A stretch of DNA of 64,000 nucleotides from Zerene cesonia (GCF_012273895.1 NC_052128.1:4836001-4900000), one strand, 5' to 3'. Shown: positions 20,116 through 32,038, numbered from the stretch's first letter. Notes: generated by a model not told the origin, from the letters alone. Numbers and translations: made by a program.

Positions 20116-20403
20116 ATATATTAATGCATTAATATTTATGACATTATATGTACCTTATAATAATAATATAACTTTTGTACCACAACCTTATGCAAATACC
20201 ATGTGTATTTTGATTAATATGTAATGTTTAATAATAGCGATATATCATAATAGTAATAATTATACTATATGTTCAATTTAAGTTGTTTTATAAAGTTTTC
20301 TCAGTCTCCTTGTATCATATACATACCGTTATACGTAACCGTTTCTCTCATCTACTTTCAATTGCATTCATCATTGATCCGCAATATAATTATACGTTGG
20401 CAT

Positions 20404-20430
20404 CATTAAATAAATAAATAATATAATAAA
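20404..20430 (+). terminator. Polyadenylation signal cluster of NAGLU
   Basis: Overlapping AATAAA motifs in TTAAATAAATAAATAATAT and again in TAATAAATCG, about 290-315 nt after the NAGLU stop. Confidence 0.5.
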
Positions 20431-20849
20431 TCGTTCATTGATCTTGTTTATATATCAATTTTAACCTCAAAGTAGGACATCCTGTATCTTGGCGTCCACG
20501 TTGCCTTGTGATTCTTAAAATTAACATAACAATAGCATAACATAACCTAAATTGTGATTTAAGTAATTTTCCTGAGGGATGTCAGTGAGTGTGTGTAAGC
20601 ATGTGTGAGTGTGTGTGGGTGTGAATGCATGTGGTTGTGCGAGATATGACAACAATCTGTGGATTTTCATAAATGTTATTTTTTTATGATATAGCGAGCT
20701 CTCTTAACTAATACTCGTACATTTTTATATAAATTTTAACTTTAAGATTACTTCTTGCACTTATTTCTTAACTAAATTTGAATCAAATTTCATTCAAATG
20801 CTCTAGGCGTGAAGAGACAGATAGAAATTTTTTAAGTGGGGAAAATGTT
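20430..20849. other. Convergent intergenic spacer
   Basis: Lies between the 3' ends of NAGLU (+) and the proteasome gene (-). Contains an irregular GT-rich simple repeat at about 20583-20642. No gene is seen. A further 3' exon of the proteasome gene could be here if its last visible exon is spliced (see that entry). Confidence 0.5.
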
Positions 20850-23145
20850 TCATACCTGCGGCTGCGGGGCCCCCTGGTCCCCCGGGCCCTCGGCGGCGGG
20901 CCCCGCGTCACCTGTGGCGGCCCCACCCCCACGCCTCTCCTCACCCTCCACCAGCGAGAGATACCTGCTCAGCTCCGTCTCGTCGCACACGCGAAGGGGC
21001 GTTTTGGGGCCCACTATTGCGATTGATACATTCTGAAATTAATAAAAAACATACTTATTTTCAATTACATTAACCGAATGGCTTTTTTTGTATACGAGAA
21101 TTACATTTCCTTTTCGTCCATTTTGAAAAGCGAAAATGTAATGTATTAATTCCTAAAATTTTAAAAATAAAACAAATTCTTTTTTTTAATTATTTATAGA
21201 TTACTTTCTACATACACATCTCATGAACTTCATACGACAAACATAAGAAAACCATTACCTTAGTATTCAAATCAACTTCATTGGGCAGGGTATCACGTAG
21301 AGCTCGGAGCCCATGAGCGACCAGCTCCTGAAGATCACTGTCGAGGAAAGTATTCAAATGCTTCTCCAGATAGGTCCTGGCTGATTGGGACCTTGCTCCG
21401 ATGGCCATAGCACGGCAGTCAAAGAAGTTAGCTGACGGACAGGTCTGGTAGATATGTGGCCCTTGATCCTATAAAATATTAAGATGAAATGTATAGCTTA
21501 CTATCTCTTTTTAAAGGGTGGAATTGCTGTCATTGAGAGATTGTCTCTCTGAGACCTCTGTATTGGTTAGACTTTAAAGAGGAAATTTCAAACATTAAGC
21601 ATTATAGAAAATATATAATAGTGGAAAACATGTAAATACAACTCTCTTATAGCCCGCAAGAGGATACCAAAAATGTTAATTACCAATTTCAACTTTTTAA
21701 ACAATACTTCCCTGTACACAAATAGACATATATATCCCAGTTTATATAAACCTTCCCCCAAATCCTATCAAGTTAACATTAACATAACTTGATCACTATA
21801 ACTAGGTTTATAACTAGGTTTGCCCAGTTACCCTAGCACAATTAATAATTTCCCATTTTTTACAACACATTTGCTTTCTGCTTCAACCCTAGAAGCTGAA
21901 GCTTGATAGTACATATATCTTTCTATAGCCTTCATTACTAAATGGGCCATCCAATACAAAAAGATTCTATTGAAACTAATAGCTCCTGAGAGTAGCATCT
22001 TCAACCAACCAAAAAAGCAACAATCAATAATCGATTTTCCAAAAAATATAAATAAACAATCTCATCTTTACGATATTATACAATAGCTTTACGATAGTAA
22101 AGTCCCGGGTCCCTAGTGGGGTATGGGGCAGATGATGTAGCCTTCTGTGTCCTGCCAGACCGAAACATTATTTTTGTGCATCCCCATTGGGAATTTAACC
22201 CAGGATTCCTCGGTTCTACAATCACACATTAACCACTGTACCAAGGAGGCAGTTGTCTGCTCCGCTTTACGATACTAGTACATTAATGCCATACTCACAT
22301 CATATCCAGCCACCAATAGACCAACACCAAGAGGCCTCTTGTCGTATCTCTGAGTACAGATTTGCATCTTATTGCCAACAAGAGCTATAAGCCGGCCGAC
22401 TGGCATTGGAGCGTCATGGGAGTAGCGGTGATTGAGACATTCTGTGCGCATGAAGCGACTGAAATAATTTATATTTATTATTTCTAGGGTTATCACAAAA
22501 CTTACAAGACCTGGTTTAAAAAAAATTACTCATCGCATAAATTTTAGAGATTATTGTTGAGACCGAGACATTTAAAGAACATTAGCTATATTAAAATTGA
22601 TAAATTTACCTTAACATCCTAGCATCAGCTGTTAATCCTGAAATAGAGATGCCGATATGTTCGTCGATAGGTATGATTTTCTTCTGGTATGCCGACAATT
22701 CGCTGACTGCTCTCTTCAAAGCTATTAGTACGGCAAATTGTTTGTTTTTTAAGCCCACTGTTGCTGACCCAAGCTTCACAGCCTCCATAGCATACTCCAC
22801 TTGGTGGAGACGACCTTGAGGGCTCCATACAGTAACGTCGCTGTCGTACTGATTACGAAACTGAAATTTGAAAATTATTTATGAGAGGTTATGTTTTTAG
22901 TTTATCACAAAGTTGTAAAACAGAGTTTTATTTAATGTTCTATACTATAAATAAGAAAAAAAAACAACACCACATATTATATATTAATAAAACTCAAGAT
23001 ATTACTCTTTATATGCATATTTATGCAATGTAAAAAATGTATGACATTGCAAATATAACACCGACAAACAAGTTATATATTTATTCAAATAATACAAAGA
23101 AGTTTTAAAATTAACTGAGTAACATCTTAAAATCGGTCTTACCAT
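20850..23145 (-). CDS. PSMA1: Proteasome subunit alpha type-1, five exons
   Basis: Outer-ring subunit alpha6 (PSMA1) of the 20S proteasome, structural and non-catalytic. Exons in transcript order: 23145-23143 (ATG only), 22860-22610, 22458-22299, 21468-21259, 21032-20850. All junctions are GT-AG and in frame, giving 268 residues (human 263). The N-terminus MFRNQYDSDVTVWSPQGR followed by LHQVEYAMEAVK is the alpha-subunit signature. Further family phrases are HIGISISGLTADARML, FMRTECLNHRY, RPLGVGLLVAGYD, IYQTCPSANFFDCRAMAIG and SARTYLEKH. The C-terminal tail after about residue 240 is Gly/Ala/Pro-rich and diverged, as in other animals. The stop TGA sits in CAG-GTATGA, which looks like a splice donor, so a longer isoform cannot be excluded. 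Drosophila counterpart: Prosalpha6 (Pros35). Confidence 0.95.
22100..22252 (-). mobile_element. SINE-1 copy in PSMA1 intron 3
   Basis: On the minus strand it reads GCCTCCTTGGTACAGTGGTTA (box-A region), then AACCGAGGAATCCTGGGTT, CGGTCTGGCAGGACACAGAAG and finally TAGGGACCCGGGACTT. It lies between exons 3 and 4 in the sense orientation of the host gene. It is internally shortened (the AAAATCGATCAGTGAAAC block is absent) and more diverged than the copies at 35.8, 43.7 and 58.8 kb. Confidence 0.75.
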
Positions 23146-23239
23146 TGTATTCAATGAAGAATTATAACGATTATAAAATTAGTGCAGATTTCTATTAGTT
23201 TATTAGGTCTAGACGCTACAAATACAATGATTTGAAACT

Positions 23240-24040
23240 TCGAAATGTCAGTGGCCGGTCGTCGGATCGGATTATTGTCAAGTCACAGATTTCACAGATA
23301 ATAAAATTCTGCAGAATATTATTAGTATAGATTATATTATTTAGATATTTATAATGGTAGTTGATTAGGTAAGTTGGTAATAAAAGGATAGAAATATATT
23401 TAGAAATAAAAGTCTTTTTACATATTTTAAATGTGTTTCATTCATTATATTATTTAAGCCTACGTTTCAAAAACTTTAATTTATAATTTAATTTTTTCAA
23501 ATTTCTTCAAAAAGGAAAAGCTTAAAACAACTTAAAGAATGACATTAATCATTATATTATGACAACTTCTTGGAACAGCTTCAAATAAAAATTTTCTTTT
23601 TTGTCTTTATATTTTCTTATTCTTACATTTAATCAATTGAGAAGAGTAAGAAGAGGTAAAGTTCTGTTTGATATACTATCTTTGCTACAATATACTTGTA
23701 TTATGCTCACACCTAGATATATTTTGTGTATAAAACATTACAAATGTTTTTTTACGTTAAGAAAGAGAATTTGAATACATTACGTTGAAATGTCATTAAA
23801 GAAACAAAACAATATTTATCACAATAATAATATTTTCATCAAGATGATTTTATGGAACACCTGTATGATTTTTTAGAGTATGTTATTTAGCAATGTAATA
23901 CATGTATGAGATGCTTGAAATAATGAATACTAAGCGAATATTACAATTAATTCATAGCAGTGAATCTGTTTTATGGCCTGTATATTCTGTGGTAAAGAAC
24001 ACTGCGCACCACACGCCGCGCATCGAATCCTTTTTTTTTT
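23240..24040. other. Upstream of PSMA1, no gene seen
   Basis: AT-rich. The 100 bp 5' of the PSMA1 ATG (to about 23285) probably hold its promoter, but no TATA box is evident. Nothing else is recognised. Confidence 0.5.
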
Positions 24041-24059
24041 AACATCTTCTCCCTTTTGT

Positions 24060-24381
24060 CAAATTGAATTCTGATCAATGGACATGATGAGCCTGTTAGA
24101 ACTCAATACCAAGAACTACGCAACATAATTGCATCAGGGGAACTTTTTATGCCCCACGAAATGGGCACGGCTTCGCTGAATATGGAAAAAGGGCAGATTT
24201 TTGTAGGAAAGTCGTCAACTGGATATCTGAACCCACAGGCACCTTGGTGCCTATGTCGCCCTTAAATTGCAAAGCTATGAATAGGTTGAAGCATTCTCCT
24301 TTCCCTGATCAATTATGCTGTGTAGATTTTTGTAATGAGTTGTATCAGGCTCAACATGTCCATTGATTAGAATTCAATTTG
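24060..24381. mobile_element. Fold-back / MITE-like element with 51-bp inverted termini
   Basis: Left arm 24060-24110 and right arm 24331-24381 are inverted copies with about 6 mismatches in 51, both beginning CAAATTGAATTCT at the outer end. The interior of 220 bp has no open frame. A 28-N gap begins 12 bp beyond the right arm, so the outer boundary and target duplication cannot be read. Confidence 0.65.
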
Positions 24382-24392
24382 CAAAAAAAACA

Positions 24393-24420
24393 NNNNNNNN
24401 NNNNNNNNNNNNNNNNNNNN
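24393..24420. other. Assembly gap, 28 N
   Basis: A short run of 28 N next to the inverted-repeat element and an A-rich stretch, probably a local sequencing dropout. Confidence 0.98.
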
Positions 24421-24887
24421 ATAAAATCGTCATGTCGCCTATTTATTATTTTAAATAAGCTAAGTATCTGATAAATGACACAATCGTTTCAAACATTTTC
24501 AAGCAGTGGCTTACCCATAGAAGATAATTAGAGATAAGGAGAGGTAAGGAGAGTGTCTGTGTATATCAAAAAGCATTCGTCGGAATGTGTTAAATAGAGA
24601 TGGCGCCACGTTAGTGTCAGTGTGAATTTTAAGAGAGGTGCCAAACGATATAACTAGAATTCAAGGAATAAACGATAAAAGAAAAGTTTTGCAAATCTAT
24701 GTCAAATATGTCTTTAACCCGCAGAAAGTAGAAAACGACGTACATAATGTTTTATTTTCGTATAATTTAGCGTGTAATTAGTAATAGTATCAAAGCAAGG
24801 AAATTCATGAAAATAAACATTAAGCTATAATATGTTTAAAGCATGTTCAAAGCATGTATGGGAATAAGTATATAAATAATAAAAATA

Positions 24888-25083
24888 AAGAGGCCCATAT
24901 CCTCTTCCTTACCCTTCCCAGTCCTTTTCCTTATTATTCTCGTCAATTCTTTCTTAACGCCTATCCAGCGAAGTCGACAATACATTTGTAGAGGCGTAAA
25001 ACCTGCAATCGACCTTGCGCCTCTCCAAATGTTCATGGCTTCAGGCGACCCACCAGCTCCATTGCCGACTGTGACATAAAAAA
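24888..25083 (+). repeat. 5'-truncated family C copy
   Basis: Starts inside the element (CCATATCCTCTTCCTTACCC) and runs to GTTCATGGCTTCAGGCGAC and GTGACAT plus a seven-A tail. Same 3' end as the full copy at 2950-3287 but in the opposite orientation. Truncation of the far end fits target-primed reverse transcription. Confidence 0.65.
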
Positions 25084-25446
25084 ACTCATTAACTAACTAA
25101 ACTTCGTTCAATGACAGTTTTTTTTAGTTAAGTGGAGAAGAACACATAGATAGAGCACCCCAGAAAAGTGCCCTGGTGGCCAAGAAGCAGTGACCTTCCG
25201 ACTAAACTCCTTTTTAATCCACCCCACCGCTAAGTGGGCAGAATCGCGGGAATTGAGGTTTAAGGGCAACCATGATCACATCTTCTCAGATCTACCGAAT
25301 ATACACAAAAGAGAAGAATCGTTAGGTATCTGAACACTGAACTACAGCCGATCGCTGAGACTCGATATTATTTCAAATCATTTATTTGTTTCTCATCACA
25401 ATTCAAAATCACATGACAGTATACATACATAAAGAATTATCAAAAA

Positions 25447-25790
25447 CTATCTGTCCCGGCGAACTTTGCAACGCCGTAGAATATTGTTTTGACATATTTT
25501 AACCATCCTTAGGCCTCCACGGACATTTCAAGACCAAGATAAGATAAATTCGTTCAGTCGTTCTAGAGTTTTAGTAACTAACGAACAGCAATTCATTTTT
25601 ATACATATACTAGCTGACCCGGCGAACTTCGCAACGCCATTGACCTGTTTTTCGAACACTTTTAACCTTTTCAACCTTCCCTGGACTATTGTGGATGCAT
25701 CGAGACCAAAAATTATCAAAATCGGTCCAGCCACTCTCGAGTTTTTGGTATACTAACGAACAGCAATTGATTTTTATATATAAGAAGATA
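25447..25790 (-). mobile_element. Two head-to-tail relics of one Helitron-like family (family E)
   Basis: Unit 1 (25447-25609) and unit 2 (25610-25790) share CCCGGCGAACTT, GCAACGCC, TTTTAACC and ACTAACGAACAGCAATT in the same order, with about 30 percent difference. On the minus strand unit 2 ends GGGTCAGCTAG, a CTRR terminus; unit 1 has ATAG at that place. The units abut with no spacer. Confidence 0.55.
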
Positions 25791-25799
25791 TAGATTATA

Positions 25800-26545
25800 G
25801 AAGATAGATAGATTATCTGGAGTTGGAGGAGCTGGTGCCTGTATTAACTGGTATCACAGATCACCAGGTCCACTCAACAATATAGGGAAGTAAATTATAT
25901 TTTATAGGCTAAGATAATGCACTTGAGTACTTCTATTAAAGTGATATAGGTATTAAATTATGATTTCAATGTAAATGTGAATGTCAGGAGTGAAAAGCGG
26001 GCCTTAAAATCCCTTACAGAATATCAAAATGGGACCAGTCAGCTAAAGTTAAGGTAATCTCAATACGCAGTCTTAAAAACGACATTATCTTGTTTATCTT
26101 TTGAATTCATTTGAAAAGCTAAAAGGTTTTATTTTCTTTATTAGTTGACGTTTGATTAATTTTGACAGGTTACCTTCCTACATAAAATGATTCTTTGGAA
26201 CCTCAATATTGTGGATTTATTTTACAAATAAACTTATAATGAAAACACGGTGGTTTTTTGTTTATTATAATATATATGATAATTATGTGATTATTAGTTA
26301 TCTATGTCAAAATGAATAATTAAAATGTCTATGTTAACGTATAGATAGAAAATGCCTATAGCTCCCAAGTGGACATTTATTTTCTGTGTTCGTTGAAACT
26401 ATGACAGGATTCACCACCAACAGCGTTTCTGAATCAAACTAAGCCCGTAAGAAAACACCTTTAATACTAACACCTCCATTTCATGGTCGATGTTAAATCT
26501 ACCTGCACCTTATGTCAAATAAAAAACCTCGGCAGTTAAAATATT
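25800..26545. other. Gene-free, nothing recognised
   Basis: AT-rich DNA with no open frame of note and no repeat family that I can match elsewhere in the window. Confidence 0.5.
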
Positions 26546-26548
26546 TAA

Positions 26549-26730
26549 TCTTTTAATATATAAAATTCTCGTGTCACAGTTTTCGTTGCAATACTTTTGC
26601 GAAACGGCTTGACCGATTTTGATGAAATGTTTTGGGCTTATCCGGTATCTATGAGAATCGGCCAACATCTATTTTTCATACCCCTAAATGATAAGAGTAA
26701 GTTAGAACAGCGTTTGCCGAGTGCAGCTAG
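26549..26730 (+). mobile_element. Helitron-like relic (family B)
   Basis: Begins TCTTTTAATATATAAAATTC and ends GAGTGCAGCTAG. Shares CTCGTGTCAC, CGGCTTGACCGATT, GAGAATCGGC and CATCTATTTTTCATACC with the copy at 31815-31993. No coding capacity. Confidence 0.65.
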
Positions 26731-27142
26731 TATTTTATAGATACTTCAATAAGTAACATCATACCAATATAACAGTCAATGTAGCATAGCTAAGTTCTCG
26801 TGTAATAGTTGCATTCAAAATCTGCAAATGAATAATCAACATTCCAACATCGTCTTACACGTGGCTCGCAACCGTATGTCGCAGAGCTTTTATATCATCC
26901 GATCCGATTTATAATGTCTATCCGATATCACCTAGAAGTGAGACTCCTCTTCGTTTTTACAAGGACTACAGGACCATCAGGACCATGACCTATGTCTCAT
27001 TTAAAAAACCTTATCATATATTAATTTATTATTATGAGTAAAGTTGCATAGTGGATTTGAATTCAAATATGGATACGATGGACAATATTACAACACTCCT
27101 GTGAGCACAGCTAATAAAATAATATATACTATAATCACACTA

Positions 27143-27600
27143 ATATAAATGTGAAAGTTTATTTCTTTGGATGTTTTTAATTTTAATCACGCTGAAACTA
27201 CTGAACGGATTTTTATGAAATTTGGTATACAGACATTTGGTATATCCCGATTAAATGCTTTTTTTATGTCACAGTTGGCAATGGAGCTGGTGGGATGCCT
27301 GATGGTAAGTGCTACCACCGCCCATGAACATATAGAGAGGCATAAGGTCCATTGCAGACTTTACGACTCTACAAATGGATTGCGCATTTTTCGGGAAAGG
27401 ATAAAGAAAGGATTAAAGGAAAGGACTGGGAAGGGTAAGGGAAAGATTACGGACCTCCGGCTCCCCCACTCACCGAACGAAACACAGCAGAATGCTATTT
27501 CATGCCTGTTCTGTGGGGGTGTGGTACTTCCCCGATGCGAGCTGGCCCAATTCGTGCCGAAGCGTGCTCCACACCTCACATTCAAAATGTTTCTTTGGGA
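27143..27600. mobile_element. Family C element joined to a family D Helitron relic
   Basis: The family D left part (TATAAATGTGAAAGTTTATT to CCCGATTAAATGC, 27143-27261) stops abruptly at TTTTTTTATGTCACAG, the poly(A) end of a minus-strand family C copy that runs to about 27580. The rest of family D does not reappear beyond it, so the insertion came with a deletion or the D copy was already truncated. The 146-residue open frame across the junction is a chance fusion, not a gene. Confidence 0.6.
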
Positions 27601-29640
27601 TAACTAAATCATTTGTAAATGTCCTAATTCCACGCGCGCAAAGCCACGGGCGGAAGCTACAATACATCAGTTATCTTATTCATTTACATTATTTAAAGTA
27701 GGCACCGATTTTATGTGTCACACGCAATATCGTATCTGATAGTCTTAAAAGTCTTTCCGTTCATATCTCAGGTTGAATGCGTCATGAACCATTTACTATT
27801 ACTTGTGGTCGGGTAATAAACAGTATTACTGAAGTCATTTTATTAGATTACACTGTTTAATTTTCTTACTTGAGCTGAGTGGCGGCTGCCCTGATGCCCT
27901 GCGCCATTTGGTACCATTTTAGAATCCGGTATCGTACTCCACCCAGGAACTTTGGTAACCTTTTTTTATAGAAAATATTTATTTTTGAAAATATAATACA
28001 ATATAATATATATAATCAAGATTTCCATTTCACTAGAGTATGAAATTGTTAACAAACATAACAACATTACACTTAAAAAATGGCTTCTAGATAATGGTTT
28101 TTATAGTGTTAAATAATTTTAAGACTTCGAAAGCGCATATGAAATGTTTCCATGTATGTACTTTTATATATTATTTTGTATTGTATGACGTCAATACAAA
28201 TATTATTAATACATTTTGACATTATGTAGTTAAGAAAATCTGTGATAAAAATGTACATTTTTATTAGATGATTAATATTATATTTGCATGCTATGTCCTA
28301 TTTCGTGGCGAAACGTCAGGAAAACTGCCCTTGTTATTTATATTGTAACGTCATCTATACCATGCTTATGTACAAAGAAAGAATTCTGATTTAAATTTGA
28401 CAATAATGGCAATGAAATCAGACGACATGTCCTTGGTCACTAACGGCTCATTTCATCTTTGACCTTCTATAGCCAACTGATACCATAGAGGTATAATTTT
28501 CTATAATATTTCTTACACTATAGCTCAGACTAAATAAGAGTTTATTGTCGGTTAAGACGTATAATTAACGAAATAAATAATAGTTGCCAGCGAGTCGCCT
28601 TGGTGTCGCCAGCGGTGTGCTGTAACACATGGAGATTTATCTTATAGCCTTCTTTTAACTCGTATCTTTGTTATACTTTTTAACACAATTTATTATCTTC
28701 ACATGTATTCTTAACAACTTATTTTATCGATTGCTTAAAGAAGTCGCTATATACGGACACTTTTAGACTCGTTTTTGACCCACTTTAACACTTTAACACA
28801 ATTTAATTCAAACTTTCCATATTTATCAAGGATCAGTGACAATACAATAATTTAAAGAGTTTATCTTATTATTGCTTTATTTCTTTCTCTGAAAGTGAAA
28901 CACTTTTCTTTTTTTTCTTAATATTGCAGGTAGCACTCATTAGGAAGTTTCTAGAACCCTCTAGAAGCTTTTCGATTCAAATCGAAGGGATTAAGAGCTG
29001 AGCCATATGGTCCACTGTTTGGAAGTCTTTTATTATTACCTTATTATCCTTTTATTTTACAAATTGTTAGTCTATAGTTAGAAAACTACAGAACTAATGC
29101 ACGACATTTCATAAAACAACTAACTCAAATGTAGCTCAAAAGGAAAGTTGTACTCATTGGTGAGAAATTTGCATAAAGTTGTTTGGAAAACCAAATTATA
29201 ACACACTAGCTGTTCGTACCGGCTTTGCCCGTGGTACAAATAAATACGTAATAATAATAATAGCCTATGTCACTCAGTAAAGTTGCATAATATCAGTTCC
29301 TTATTTATAGTATCAGTGTAGACAAACCAAAAAAATTATAAAAGCGTTACATTCACTAAATTAGTTTCTCACAGATTTTAGTGTTAGGTTTACGTATAAA
29401 CCTATAATATAATATCTAAATATATGCCGTGCCCCGCGGTTCCGCCTACGTCGTAAATGATCATACGTGACAGTGCTCATATTAATTGCAATTATCCATT
29501 TGACTAGAATAATCGAGGCTCACTTTGTCTTATTTATAAACATTCAATTCCTTAACTATATTAATAAGCCTTAATTCAATAGAACTACAGTTATGGTTAA
29601 AATATCTTATCTCAGAACTTAAATGTTGAACGTGAAATAG
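27600..29640. other. Gene-free, nothing clearly recognised
   Basis: AT-rich. Includes a CRE-like TGACGTCA at 28186-28193 with no promoter around it, and a family F CTAG end (ACTAGCTGTTCGTACCGGC) at about 29206. No supported gene. Confidence 0.5.
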
Positions 29641-29641
29641 C

Positions 29642-29912
29642 AGCATGCTGCTTACTTAGTGTCTCAAGGTGAGTGGGTGAGCCGGACACCCGTTTCCTTA
29701 GCCTTCACCGTCCATTCCTTATCTCCTGTCATTGATGACACAGGATCCTTTCCTTATCCTTTCCCCGTAAAAGAGGCACTACATCAGCTGCAGAAACTGT
29801 TAAAAACCTTATAAGGTTTCACATCGTAATTATAAAAAGAGCAATGTTGTTTTCTATACTATTAAATAATCATCAGACGAACAACCAGCTAAGTTGCCTA
29901 CTATGACACAAA
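29642..29912 (+). repeat. Decayed family C copy
   Basis: Carries AAGGTGAGTGGGTGAGCCGG, CCCGTTTCCTTAGCC, CCTTTCCTTATCCTTTCCCC, and a tail CCAGCTAAGTTGCCTACTATG followed by ACACAAA, in the family C order. About 30 percent diverged, with an inserted stretch near the 3' end. Confidence 0.5.
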
Positions 29913-30338
29913 TAATTATTCTTGTATTATCCGTGATGTTCAATAGTTCTGCTAGAAATATGTATATAGAAGTCAAACAATCTAATTCTCGTAATTATTT
30001 CAATTACTCTAACCATACAAGCATGTCAATATAAATGTCATCGTAAAATTCTAAACACCATATTATCCCGATACCTATCGATAAATGAATCCCGCGAGAT
30101 TATTAGTCCAAGAAAATGGGTAGGGTAAATGCGAATTTGAGATTAAAACTTGAATTTTTGATATAATTTACTTTGAGGAATCTAAAAACGAACTGTGCAA
30201 GTTTTTTTTAAATTCACCCCCGAGAAGGGGTGAAAAAAAAAAAATAAAGTCGTTTTTTTGAAATTTTGGCGAAACCGTAAGTGTTAGAAAAAAAAGTTTT
30301 AAATAAAATTTGTAGAGCGTAAAATTTTACACAAAAAT

Positions 30339-30733
30339 GTTTCTATGACTTTTTTTCCTAAAATTGAAATTAACTGAGATAGGGTAGTTAGAAGGTAGGG
30401 GATGATAACTGCAACTTTAAAAAATCATAACTTATTGAAAAATTGATAAAACTCATATATTTTTTTAATTAAATTACTTATATAATTATAAACTTTGATC
30501 CTAGAGAAAAAAAAAAATTTTTCAATTGTTTATAACAAAATTATAACAATTTGAAATTTTTAATTTTCAAATTAAACCAATTATATATATAATTATATTG
30601 ATATGATTACATATATTATAATTTATAATATATATAATCGGTTTAACTTTTTTAAAGTTGCAGTTATCATCCCCTACCTTCTAACTACCCTATCTCAGTT
30701 AATTTCAATTTTAGGAAAAAAAGTCATAGAAAC
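30339..30733. repeat. Perfect 86-bp inverted repeat with AT-rich centre
   Basis: Arms 30339-30424 and 30648-30733 are exact complements over 86 bp, separated by 223 bp of very AT-rich DNA that holds a second, weaker inverted pair (about 30571-30590 with 30625-30645). A transcript would fold into a long hairpin. Confidence 0.85.
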
Positions 30734-30799
30734 TTTTTATCCCGATATTCCTTCGGGATACGGACTTACACGTGTGAAACCGCGGGGCGCAGCTAGTTT
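30734..30799 (+). mobile_element. 3' end of a family A Helitron abutting the inverted repeat
   Basis: TTTTTATCCCGATATTCC, GGGATACGGACTTAC, then GTGTGAAACCGCGGGGCGC and AGCTAG. The body that normally precedes this end is replaced by the 86-bp inverted repeat, so the hairpin may belong to a larger member of the same Helitron group. Confidence 0.65.
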
Positions 30800-31814
30800 T
30801 TTAATAAAATATTAGTATGCTCATGAAGTTTCCAAGAGTGTTGCTAGTCTAACGGTTTAGAGTGCATATTTCCAGGAGATTAAGTCATCAACATAATTGA
30901 AAGATCACAAACAGGACAATTTGCTAAATAGCAAATGCAGCATGCATGAAATTGTATGCAAGGATTTTTGCTTAATTAATAGTAGAAAAAAAAAAGATAA
31001 TCAATACATTATCTGTGTATCTTGCTCATCTAGCTAGTTTGTCAAAATTGTTATATTTTTCTACTAACTTTCCCTGAGTGCTATTTGCAAAAAGCAGGTC
31101 GCATAACTTTTTATATTTCTATATCGAATATAGGGAAGGGACTACTCGATGTAATCGTAACCTCTGAGCGCATTGTCCCAGTCTAGTGTAAGTATGGATA
31201 ATATAAATGCGAATTTTATTAATAAAATCACATTTGTATATAAGTACTTTGTGATATTCAAAAATAAGTCATCATAAATCTTTATCTGAATAAAAGGTTA
31301 ATTTACTTTAAACTGAACTGTTCTTTTATTTCGATAGAAAGTAACATATACTAGTATTGTATTATGTTATCTGTGTCCATACGTATTCTCTTTCATTATA
31401 TAATCTATGACGCTTTTAAAGTAGGTAAGTGAAGTAATTCATATCAAAATTTTAAGACAGTTATAGTTCTTAAGTATGCACGTTATTTTTTATTATATCT
31501 TTGTTTATTGTTTTTAATGCAGTGAATGTAATAAAAATATTAAATTCTTTATTCTTATTCTAGTTTATTGTATCTATAAAAATGCTGAAACTCGTACTTT
31601 CGTCCTTCTAATTTTGGAAACTATCCAAAATCGCAACCTTTATGAATGAATCGCCCACGTGTTACATCGACATCTCTTTACTCTTGCCTTAGAATTGCGT
31701 CACAATACATTATTTGCAGCAATCTTGTTTAAAAATACATAGACTTAGTCATATGCTAATGATAGTAGCTATCACTTTTGTAGTTTTAAATCGGTTCAAA
31801 ATTGCAAAAACGAA

Positions 31815-31993
31815 TCTTATATATAAAATTCTCGTGTCACAATGTTAGTCTCTATACTCCTCCGAAACGGCTTGACCGATTCCTCTGAAATTTGGTAAGC
31901 ATATTGGGTAGGTCTGAGAATCGGCTAACATCTATTTTTCATACCACTAAACGATAAGAGTAAGGCAGAACAGCGTTTGCCGGGTGCAGCTAG
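31815..31993 (+). mobile_element. Helitron-like element (family B), complete ends
   Basis: 179 bp from TCTTATATATAAAATTC to GGGTGCAGCTAG. Reference copy for the family. No open frame. Confidence 0.7.
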
Positions 31994-32038
31994 TATCTGT
32001 ATAATATTATCAGAGATTACGGTTTATAAGGTTGAGTA

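Noticed and set aside
27167..27607. 146-residue open frame on the plus strand
   Set aside because: Runs across a family D/family C transposon junction; no codon bias or relative.
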